From: Nematostella vectensis
Lineage: Eukaryota > Cnidaria > Anthozoa > Actiniaria > Edwardsiidae
Assembly: GCF_932526225.1 (NCBI RefSeq)
Contig: NC_064034.1
Location: 7,736,001 to 7,800,000 of the forward strand
Direction: 5' to 3'
DNA: 64,000 bases
The translations under genes and the position numbers were made by a program. The notes under the pieces are model-generated. The model was not told the origin of the DNA and did not search any database. It saw only the letters and a list, made by a program, of their open reading frames with translations. This document shows positions 1-10,500 of the stretch, piece by piece (within the stretch, counting starts at the first letter, position 1; every line of letters starts with the position of its first letter).

Positions 1-294
1 GGTAACCTAACAGACCCGGTAATTACCGGTAATTTAGAGAAACGCCCACAGAAAAGTTTTCGAACACCCTGTCGAGGAAGAGCGTTTATCAAACCAAAGC
101 TTTAGCGTTCGCTGCTGAATACGGGTTCCCGACAAGTAAATTATAATTTCCAAAGTTTATGAATAGATTGGCCAAATAGTTATTGAAATCCTGGTTTTGT
201 TGATGTCTGTAGAGAACTTGCAAACCCTAACATTGTGTGGCATTTCTCGTAAGAAAGACAAAGAACAAGTAAATAAAGTCTCATTTTGTAGAAA

Positions 295-1212
295 AGAACT
301 CGGACGGTACAAAATGCATGTTGCAGGTCAGATGCAGGGTCAGGTCGAATTAAGGTCGGGTGCAGGTCGGATTCAGGTCGGGTGCAGGTCGGATTAAGGT
401 CGGGTGCAGGTCGGGTGCAGGTTGAGTACAAAATGCAGGTCGGGCGATTTTTCCTTGTTTTTCTTTCTCTATTTCATTCAATTTCTACGGCTCACGTGAC
501 GCGTTCAAATATTGAATACTCAGATTCTCGTTTATTACTAAGCAATCACGTGACCGTGGGAAATTACGAATATCTCGCCAGCGATTTGCTGTTCATCAAC
601 CAAACTTGGGTCAAGTAATGTATAACGGTAGATGGACAAGTCATCAATTATAACGTCACGTGATCTGTGACTTCATCACCTATAACTTTTTTTTTACTTG
701 TCCACATGTTTTACCCTCCGCTACTTGTGTTTCCAGATGGTCGTTTCTTAATACGCTGATAAAGTCAGAAACCTGGAAAGTCACCCCCAGGTAAAAATTT
801 CGGGTGTTTCTTCAAAAATCTTAATTGCCCGCTAACTTACGGGAAATCGCTTCATCTTCTAGTTTTGTCGAGTTTTCATCACAGAGAAAACCATTCCACT
901 GCCCGATAAAAAGTTGGCCAATCAAGGCTAGCATCATTTTATGGGATTTACTTCCAACCAATCAGGTTTCATCTCTATCCAATGATTTGACATTTAGCTG
1001 TCACAGTGCGCCTAAAAATATAAACAGTTTTTTGAAATTATTAGAAGTTTTTTTTTCGGAGGGTACAAAATGCAGGTTTCAGGTCAGATGCAGGTTGAGT
1101 ACAAAATGCAGGTCAGTTGATTTTACTGTTTTTTTTTTCTTTCTCTGTTTCATTCAATTTCTACGGCTCACGTGACGCGTTAAAATATTGAATACTTAGA
1201 TTCTCGTTTATT
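295..1212. repeat. Direct-repeat block with a GGTCGGGTGCA-type minisatellite
   Basis: Bases 318-440 are a short imperfect tandem array of a 12-24 bp unit built on GGTCGGGTGCA. The stretch that follows, which includes ACGGCTCACGTGACGCG, recurs at 1057-1212 after a related but shorter array. The two flanking copies are nearly identical over the last 60 bases. The spacer 560-1056 shows no recognisable gene. The short open frames here translate the repeat and are not believable proteins. This could be an old tandem duplication or the ends of an unknown element. Confidence 0.6.
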
Positions 1213-1240
1213 TATAACTTTGTTCGCTTGTAAGGATCAC

Positions 1241-1930
1241 TGATTCCACATGAAACTTTCACGCTGTGTAGCCATTTTGGGAAACAAGGTAGGCTTAATA
1301 ATAACAGCAATATTTTGGGGGTCGTTGCTTTTGGGGTCACAGGTTTTAGGTTTTTGGTTTTAGGTTTTAGGTCTTTGTTTTGTAGACACCCTTGCAACGT
1401 GCGCGACAATTTCAAGTTTGCTGAAATTTTATTTGGGAAAAAACAAAGTAGCAAATCGTCTCTTTATACGAGGAATAAAGGCAAACCACTTGAGGAATTT
1501 ACCTGCATAATGTATCTTCATTCAAGAGAAGTATTTTTGTGAATATATCTTACTGTCAGTGGAGAATTCAAGTGAAAGTAACATCTCTACGATCAATTCG
1601 AGTGGAAAGCGACGATCAATTGAGATTAAATTATTTCACAAAATTGTTGGTAAAAAGTCAGAGGATGTCCTAATTCGAAATTCTACATTTGTGGATGATT
1701 CACAAAGCATTGTGTTGAAATACGAACTGGATTTCACTGAATGGTCATTGCGAACAAAATCTTCACGAACATCAGCGAAATTGTCAAAAGCAACTGTAAA
1801 GGTAAACAAAGTTGTAAATTATATTGAGGAAAAAATAAATAAGATAAATAAGCTTACGTAATAAAACTCACTTTCTGAATATAAATACAGTGTAGATAAT
1901 AAAACCCTTTTTGCTGTTGATTTTCTCGAG
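1241..1930. other. No recognised gene; one small candidate open frame
   Basis: A plus-strand frame at 1559-1861 could encode 100 residues rich in Ser, Lys and Asn. I recognise no domain, signal peptide or membrane segment, and there is no clear splice context. The stretch 1310-1380 is a run of simple GGTTTTAG-like repeats. I do not call a gene. Confidence 0.3.
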
Positions 1931-1936
1931 TGAGTG

Positions 1937-2110
1937 GTCGGTCCGGAAAAGTTTTTGTAACGACCGCGGTCGTTACAGCAGGATCTGGACCGCTCAACAG
2001 CCAATCAGCGTGCTCCATTCAACCGGAAGTGGTTGTTGGCATATAATAAGGTTCGTTACAACTACGCTGCTTCGCGGACATCGGCTCTGGCAGAGACTCG
2101 AGCTCCAGGA
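1937..2110 (+). promoter_or_regulatory. Promoter-like region with a 20-bp palindrome, CCAAT and TATA-like motif
   Basis: A perfect 20-bp palindrome (GTAACGACCG followed by its reverse complement) lies at 1957-1976, inside an imperfect GGTCC/GGACC frame. A CCAAT box follows near 2001 and a TATA-like ATATAATAA near 2040. The next 150 bases are GC-rich compared with the surroundings. The spacing resembles a plus-strand promoter, but no coding exon was identified downstream, so it could belong to a mobile element. Confidence 0.3.
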
Positions 2111-2712
2111 GCTCCGGCTCAGATTATTTTATCCCTGAAACACAAGTGCCGCTTGAATAACCAGCGGTGCAACCGGCTGAGCCGGATAATGTTGCGGTGG
2201 CGAGTGATGTCGTTCTTTAATGGCGTTGGAGGTTTATGGAAGTGTTCTTATATTTATTGTACGGTGGTTGTGCTACCAAAGTCATGCCCTATTTCGTTGG
2301 TGTTTATCGCCTTTGCCGTAATTGTATATTTTAGTCGTTATAGGCTCCTTAGTTTTCTCGCTCCTCCGCCATTTTACTATTGTTTTCTCATGTTAAGCTC
2401 CTGTGTTAAAATTTATAGTCTGCTGTACATTATTTAGCACTCTATACTGTAATTTTCTGTTTCCCTGTAAATTATTATATACCACAGGTATCCCAGGCAA
2501 TGGTTTTGAAGCTTGTTCGTAGTTCGGAATCGGCTGTTCTTCTTAGAGGTAAAACGAGTGGATATTGAAGTAGCTTTTTTTTGAGAAATGTTGGCAATAA
2601 AATTGCTATAAAACTTAGAACGTGTCTTGTTGTTGCCAAATGTATGTCTAATAACGATTTGGGGACGGTCTTCTACTAAGGAAAGAACCAAGGTTGGAGG
2701 CGCCATTTTCGG

Positions 2713-5700
2713 TCAGTGCGGGACATTACCATTTCTGGTTATATTTGATAAACAATCTGATTAACCAATCAAAGATTAGTATTACTAAGCCCAGTCTCAC
2801 GCGGACACGCCTCAACTCAGAGTAGGAAAACAAAATGGCTGTTTTGTCGAATGGGGAAAATTATGTTGAATGCCGCTTTTTAACTCTCTGCTAGCAACGA
2901 TTTCTTCTTATCTGTTTAAGCAGGGATTTCACTGACTCAGTGCGTCAAATATATCTTATTTGTGTTGTTTCTCATCGGTAAGAGACCTCATTTGCAGGGT
3001 TATTTTTAAGACTTCACCGAATCGTATTGTGATGAACGCGAAAGGGTAAGCCACTGCTAGCAGGTTATAACGGATCACCAATTATTTAGTTGTACGCCTC
3101 TTCGAGTCAAACAAATGCACAAAACATCCCTGGATCTATCCTGCTTTCACAATCAGAATGAAGACTCTCCATGAATAAATTTTAGCTGGGATATTGAAAC
3201 TAAAATGAATCTCATACAAAATAGCAGCGAGTCTCATTACAAAAATGAAGCTAAATCGTTTACAGAATGGCCGCGAGTTACTGTTTATTGTATGCCATTA
3301 AAAGACACTACATGAAAGTACTATTTTTCAATGTTTATGTTTGATCCTGGAATGAATAGATTTTCTATGATGTACAAGACTCAGGGATGGCAGTAAATTT
3401 TACATTCCGATACATTACTGCATTAGTTTGCTATTACTCGTTGTCATGATAGAACATATGAAAACTTTAGATAAACAAAAACTACATTTTTAATTATCCT
3501 TCTGAAGTTATTTGACAAAAAGTCCTTACCACAAAGCTCACATTATGCCTTTTTATAAATGGATTCTAGAGGGGGCACTTGTTTGAGGGGCTATGTAATG
3601 TGCTTATACAAGGAGGGGTGTATGTATACGTCGGTGTAAAAACCATCCCCAAAGGACACCATTGTATTCAGCTTTGTTTTAATCATATTTTTTTCTACCA
3701 AACAGAGGAAGTTTTGTAACGCAAATTGTGCACAATACACAGGTTCTAACACCGAGGAGAGTCAATGAAGGGTATTTCATGATGTGTGCAGACAAATGGG
3801 AAAAAGGCATAGAGTGTAAACTAGGGTGAGGAATAGGCATGGTAAGGGCAAAGGGGGTTATGACTAAGAGTATATCACATGGGGTGTGCTGACACAGGTT
3901 GTGAAGACAAGGTTAACTTCTACCAGGTTTGCTTACTAGGCCTACTAGATTATTACCTACTAGGCTTACTAGATTATCGGAGCACGGGGGTCTGGTCACC
4001 TGGTCAGCCGGACACTCTAAGGCATCTTCTTCTCCATGCTTTATACTACATCTTAGCTATCATATGAAAAATTTTTATTTGGTGATATTTCAGGCCCATC
4101 TTTTTTCTCATCCGTCGCTATTATATGTTTTTTTAATAAAAAGGGAATTAAATTAATTTGATTTAATAGGCAAGTCTGAGTGTTGAAGCTCCCTTCTAAA
4201 ACTATAGTGATAGTAAGATTTTTGTACCAGGTTTGATTACTTGGCCTTGGAGATTCTAGGAGTATGGGGGTGCAATCATAGATATCATATAGTAAATAAA
4301 TATTTATATTTGGTGATACTTCAGGACCATTTTTTTCTCAGTACCTATTGCACAAAGTTTGTTTGTTGTTGTTTTTTTTATAAAAAGGGAATCAAATTAA
4401 TTTCATTTAATAAGCAAATCTGAGTGTTGGAGCTCCCTTCTAATACTATAGTGAAAGCAAGATTTTGTATGTTTGGGGTATAGAATTTAGGTTTGGGTAT
4501 TTGTTTTTGAGGTAAGTTTCTATGCTTGGTATATTTTATGTATAGAACTCACATTTGGGTATTTTGGGTGTTGAGCAGGGGGGGGGGGGCTAATTTGTCA
4601 AAAAGTCCTTATCACAAAAGCTTATTTTATCATATTATGCCCCTCAACTATTAGATTCTAGAGGGGCACTGGTTTGAGTGGCTATGTAGGTAATGTGTTT
4701 ACTTAATTGAGGGCTATTTTATGGTGTGTGCAGCAGACAAATGGGAAAAGGTATAGGGTGTAAAAGTAAAGGTTGAGAAATGCATGGTAAGGGAAGAGAG
4801 GTTATGATGGCTAAGGGCATGTCACACAAGGTGTGCTGACACAGGGTGTGAAGACAAGGAAGTAAAATTGCACCAGGATTGATGACTAGGGCCTTGGAGA
4901 TGAGGAGCATTGAGGGAATAAATAAATTCAATTTGATAAGCATATTTCCCTTCTAAAACTTCAGCTATAGTATTTTGTACAGGACTGGGAAGTTTCGAGC
5001 TATTGTAAGTTTCAGAAGTAGAACTCAGGTTTGGGTTTCTTTTGTTTTTTTTTTGGGGGGGGGGGGGGAGCGGAAGGGTATGAGTTTCTATTCTTGATGG
5101 ATTTGAGTATAAAATGGAGATGCGGGTATATTCTTAGGGGTGGCACGGTTCCATTCTTTGGCGGCATAGAATGTTCGTATCTGTCGGAACCCACAGTCAT
5201 GTTTAAAGCTAGAGTACCCACCCTCCCCACTCATGTTGTTGTTGTGGTCACAGGGCAAGACATTTTGGCAAAGAATGAAAAGAAGCCAACCCCAAGAGAC
5301 AAGGGGAGGGTAAAATGCTTTTCGGCAATATGTTTACACGGATTTTCATACCTATTCTTCGGCGTTTTTTCAATGTTGATGTATAGGCGTTGGGCCTTGA
5401 CTCGCACTTTAGTTCTCACAATTCCACCTCCGCTCTCCTTAACTTTCACCATACCTTGTGGGCACTCATTTCGGCTTGTGGTGGAAATTGTTTTAGTATG
5501 CCATGATCCTCATTAATCATGTGAAGGTTCTAAACCGTTCCTCTTTTTCTAAACGTAAACATTATGAAAAGAGTTACGGCAGTCTCCAATAAAAACGTTC
5601 AATTTGAAAAGGTTTCCTAAGCGATATTTTACTTTCGAACACAGGAACTCATCAATCAAATATCAAACTTGGTATAGAGCAGTATACTTTGCTGTTTTGG

Positions 5701-5717
5701 TCACTTTTTGCGATGCG
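2713..5717 (+). repeat. Left arm of a 3 kb inverted repeat
   Basis: This stretch is the reverse-complement partner of 14612-17690. Matching landmarks are the outer end (starting TCAGTGCGG), the GTCTCACGCGGACACGCC stretch near 2796, the stretch near 3640 containing ATCCCCAAAGGAC, and the inner part encoding KRYFTFEHRNSSIKYQTWYR at 5604-5690. Identity is patchy, with internal indels and internal direct duplications (3540-4200 resembles 4230-4450 and 4600-4960). No transposase or other protein is recognised in it. It also carries a short LINE-derived patch at about 4000-4045 that I do not see in the other arm. Confidence 0.8.
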
Positions 5718-6235
5718 ATGCGATTTTTTAAAACGAGTAAGCAGCCATGGGAGTCCTTGACCGACGCCGTTGGACAATTAGTTAAGCTCAGCTGAACTGG
5801 GAGCGAAGCAAACTATTATTAGCCTATCTATTGAAGACTCCGCATATTTGTATGACGTAAACTTTCTATCCCCCGATAAAAACAGATCTTGTCTAATGCT
5901 AAAGCGTGCTATTACGTATGGATTATTACAGTTTTTGAAAATATATCATTACACACTCCTTTTCTTTTATATTATAAGAATATATTTATAAAAAAAGTTC
6001 AGTCCCGGCCTTGCCGTGGTATGCGAACTCCGTGTTTACGGGGTTTTCGTGCCGAAAAAAATTATCAAAGCCTAAAGGTAGGCTAGAGAGAACACTCCAG
6101 CGTCATCGCAAGATGTCGGCTCAACACGGGAGGGGACAGTTTACCGGTTATACTCAAGTCCGATTGACGTAGGAAGCGAGCGCTAGGGGTCTCCTCCGAC
6201 GGTAGGAGACGTCATCGACGCACATTTCAGTCCAT
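5718..6235. other. No recognised gene between the left arm and a LINE fossil
   Basis: Nothing recognisable apart from a small hairpin (GTCTCCT / AGGAGAC) near 6189-6210. It may be 5' sequence of the LINE fragment that follows. Confidence 0.4.
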
Positions 6236-6239
6236 GACC

Positions 6240-7090
6240 ATGTGTCCCGGACTTACCACAGACCTTCCGCAGATCGACGACGCAAGGAAGAAAGCGGTTC
6301 GACCTGGTCAGCCGGAGTTGTCTCTTCAGTTTGCTGCGGAAGCTCGGCTGCCCCCTCACCTGCTGGCAGTGATTCGTCATTCCACGAGAACATGCACAGC
6401 ACAATCTGCTTCAACGGTGCAACATCTGAGGCCTTTTCAGTCAGCAGCGGATGAAGCAAGGATGTGTCCTTGCCACGACACTCTTAGGCATCTTCTTCTC
6501 CATGCTTCATACTACGCCTTTAAGGACTGAAATGAGGGAGTCTACATACACACAAGGTCAGATGGCAAGCTCTACAAAAAAGGTCAGATGGCTCGTTTCC
6601 GTGCAAAATGGCAAAATGGCTACACTCAACAAGCGAGTGTGGAACAACTCCAGCCTCATAGAGAAGACCAGACTTTGAGTCAACCAAGCCTTTGAGTCTA
6701 CCAATGTGCTAAGCACCCTCCTCTATGGCAGTAAGACGTGGCCCCCTACGCAAGGCAAGAGAAGAAGCTCAACACATTCCACGTGAGGTGCCTGCGGCGC
6801 ATACTTCAGACCAAGGGGCAGGACAAGGCCCCAAACGTCGAGGTGCTGAAACAAGCCAACATGAGCAGCATAGCAGACTATACTCAGTGAGCGGCGTCTG
6901 ACGTGGCTTGGTCATGTCAGGAGAATGAACGCCGCTTCCTCATGGACGCCGCATCCCCAAAGACCTCCTCTACGGCGAATTGGCTGATGGCCAAAGAACA
7001 AGAGGGCGCCCGAGACTGTGGTTCAGGGACGTCTGCAAGACGAACATGAAAGAGTACTCCATCGACACCAACTCATGGGTACTGTACGGT
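6240..7090 (+). pseudogene. Degenerate non-LTR retrotransposon reverse transcriptase, 3' half
   Basis: The plus strand carries broken frames of a LINE-type reverse transcriptase. CFNGATSEAFSVSSG near 6410-6450 is followed by the RT motif B-like MKQGCVLATTLLGIFFSML (from 6451). After several frameshifts comes the characteristic C-terminal tail FHVRCLRRILQTKGQDK (about 6777) with NVEVLKQANMSSIADY, then RRLTWLGHVRRMN in another frame. The YADD region between motif B and the tail is missing or unrecognisable. Frameshifts and stops throughout mean it is dead. It lies directly beyond the 3' end of the minus-strand receptor gene. Confidence 0.8.
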
Positions 7091-7179
7091 ACTGTGGATC
7101 TTGTTGTGTGGCCCTTCTATGTTAGATGTGTAACGTGATGATCATCATCTTATACTGTACTATCCATCTTGTTGTGACG

Positions 7180-7471
7180 GGCCCGCTAGATGTGTGACAA
7201 GCTGATCTTGAACCGTTATTTTATTCTGATGTCCAACCACCTCCATCTCAAATTCTCGCGCCTGTTCCTTTCTAAAGAACAGAATTTCCCCAACCATCAA
7301 GACAGCACAAGCCACAACTGTACAAGGCAGGATAAGAAAAAGACCTTTTAGGTGCTGAATCCATAGCTGCTGTGATGTTACCAGTGTAGTTGTCTTGGTT
7401 GGGCTCAAAAGCCATTTCTTTTGCAGTTTACCGAAGTATTCATTTTGTTTATACTCTAGAAGCTTAGCTTA
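7180..7471 (-). pseudogene. Second, downstream copy of the receptor's last coding segment
   Basis: On the minus strand this repeats the end of the glutamate receptor. It encodes AKLLEYKQNEYFGKLQKKW and continues through LWIQHLKGLFLILPC and VVACAVLMVGEILFFRK to a stop near 7160. This parallels residues encoded at 7620-7911 in the last exon of the gene. The period is about 440 bp. Between the copies are two units of a roughly 79-bp repeat containing GGGCCCGCGAGATGTGTAA (7470-7640). No strong acceptor is obvious in front of it, so it is either a non-coding duplicate in the 3' UTR or an alternative last exon. An AATAAA on the minus strand (7220-7225) lies within this copy. Confidence 0.75.
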
Positions 7472-7589
7472 GAGATGTGTAACGGGCTGATCTTTACTAG
7501 TTACGCTTTTTTTAGTATTGTACAATTGGTTTTTGTTCTGTTGGGCCCGCGAGATGTGTAACGGGGTGATCTTTACTAGTTACGCTTTT

Positions 7590-10500
7590 TTAGTATTGTA
7601 CAATTGGTTCTTGTTGTGTTGGGCCCGCGAGATGTGTAAGAGGCTGATCTTGAACCGTTATGGGATTCTGATGACCAACCACCATCACCTCAAAATCTCG
7701 CGCCTGATTCTTTCTAAAGAACAGAGTTTCCCCTATCATCAAGACAGCACAAGCAACAACTGTGCAAGGCAGGAGAAGAAAAAGTCCCTTTAGGTGCTGA
7801 ATCCAAAGCTGCTGTGGCGATACCCGTGTAGTTGTCTTAGTTGGGCTTGAAAGCCACCTCTTTTGTAATTGATGGAAGTATTCATTCTTTCTATACTCTT
7901 GAAGTTTAGCTGAAATGTTCCCTTTCCAAGGGGAGCCCTTTGAAAAGGCGCACGTACCAGCAATAGTTCTTACCACGTCACCAACAACACTATAATATTT
8001 GTTTGGTCGGAGAGCGGTGAAGTGCTCAAAGTACGGAGTGAGGTCAATAAATGCATCTAGCGTCCTGGAGAATTTTAGACAAAATAACGCATCACTTTTG
8101 ACAAATATACCCGTTGTTTAGGGGACGATTTTTACCAATAAGACTAGCCTACCTGGGTCGCTGATTATTACCAATAAGACTAGCCTACCTGAGTCGCTGA
8201 TAATTACCAATAAGACTAGCCTACCTGAGTCGCTGATAATTACCAATAAGACTTAGCCTACCTGAGTCGCTGATAATTACCAATAAGACTAGCCTACCTG
8301 AGTCGCTGATAATTACCAATAAGACTAGCCTACCTGAGTCGCTGATTATTACCAATAAGACTAGCCTACCTGAGTCGCTGATTATTACCAATAAGACTAG
8401 CCTACCTGAGTCGCTGATAATTACCAATAAGACTAGCCTACCTGAGTCGCTGATAATTACCAATAAGACTAGCCTACCTGAGCCGCTGATGATTACCAAT
8501 AAGACTATCCTACCTGAGTCGCTGATTATTACCAATAAGACTTAGCCTACCTGAGTCGCAGACTTAGCGTACCTGAGTCGCTGATAATTACCAATAAGAC
8601 TAGCCTATCTGAGTCGCTGATAATTACCAATAAGACTAGCCTACCTGAGTCGCTGATTATTACCAATAAGACTAGCCTACCTGAGTCGCTGATTATAACC
8701 AATAAGACTAGCCTATCTGAGTCACTGATAATTACCAAAAAGACTAGCCTACCTGAGTCGCTGATTATTACCAATAAGACTAGCCTACCTGAGTCGCTGA
8801 TTATTACCAATAAGACTAGCCTACCTGAGTCGCTAATAATTACAAATAAGACTTAGCCTACCTGAGTCGCTGATAATTACAAATAAGACTTAGCCTACCT
8901 GAGTCGCTGATTATTACCAATAAGACTAGCCTACCTGAGTCGCTGATTATTACCAATAAGACTAGCCTACCTGAGCCGCTGATAATTACCAATAAGACTA
9001 GCCTACCTGAGTCGCTGATTATTACAAATAAGACTAGCCTATCTGAGTCGCTGATAATTACCAATAAGACTAGCCTACCTGAGTCGCTGATTATTACCAA
9101 TAAGACTAGCCTACCTGAGTCGCTAATAATTACAAATAAGACTTAGCCTACCTGAGTCGCTGATAATTACAAATAAGACTTAGCCTACCTGAGTCGCTGA
9201 TTATTACCAATAAGACTAGCCTACCTGAGTCGCTGATAATTACCAATAAGACTAGCCTACCTGAGTCGCTGATTATTACAAATAAGACTAGCCTATCTGA
9301 GTCGCTGATAATTACCAATAAGACTAGCCTACCTGAGTCGCTGAAGATTACAAATAAGACTTAGCCTACCTGAGTCGCTGATTATTACCAATAAGACTAG
9401 CCTACCTGAGTCGCTGATTATTACCAATAAGACTAGCCTACCTGAGCCGCTGATAATTACCAATAAGACTAGCCTACCTGAGTCGCTGATTATTACAAAT
9501 AAGACTAGCCTATCTGAGTCGCTGATAATTACCAATAAGACTAGCCTACCTGAGTCGCTGATAATTACCAATAAGACTAACCTACCTGAGCCGCTGATTA
9601 TTACCAATAAGACTAGCCTACCTGAGCCGCTGATTATTACCAATAAGACTAGCCTACCTGAGTAGCAGACTTAGCGTACCTGAGTCGCTGATAATTACCA
9701 ATAAGACTAGCCTACCTGAGTCGCTGATTATTACCAATAAGACTAGCCTACCTGAGTCGCTGATTATTACCAATAAGACTAGCCTACCTGAGTCGCTGAT
9801 AATTACCAATAAGACTTAGCCTACCTGAGCGGCTGATAATTACCAATAAGTCTAGCCTACCTGAGTCGCTGATAATTACCAATAAGACTTAGCCTACCTG
9901 AGTCGCAGACTTAGCCTACCTGAGTCGCTGATTATTACCAATAAGACTAGCCTACCTGAGTCGCTGATTATTACCAATAAGACTTAGCCTACCTGAGTCG
10001 CTGATTATTACCAATAAGACTTAGCCTACCTGAGCCGCTGATTATAACCAATAAGACTAGCCTATCTGAGTCACTGATAATTACCAAAAAGACTAGCCTA
10101 CCTGAGTCGCTGATTATTACCAATAAGACTAGCCTACCTGAGTCGCTGATTATTACCAATAAGACTAGCCTACCTGAGTCGCTAATAATTACAAATAAGA
10201 CTTAGCCTACCTGAGTCGCTGATAATTACAAATAAGACTTAGCCTACCTGAGTCGCTGATTATTACCAATAAGACGTAACCTACCTGAGCCGCTGATAAT
10301 TACCAATAAGACTAGCCTACCTGAGTCGCTGATTATTACCAATAAGACTAGCCTATCTGAGTCGCTGATAATTACCAATAAGACTAGCCTACCTGAGTCG
10401 CTGATTATTACCAATAAGACTAGCCTATCTGAGTCGCTGATTATTACCAATAAGACTAGCCTACCTGAGCCGCTGATAATTACCAATAAGACTAGCCTAC

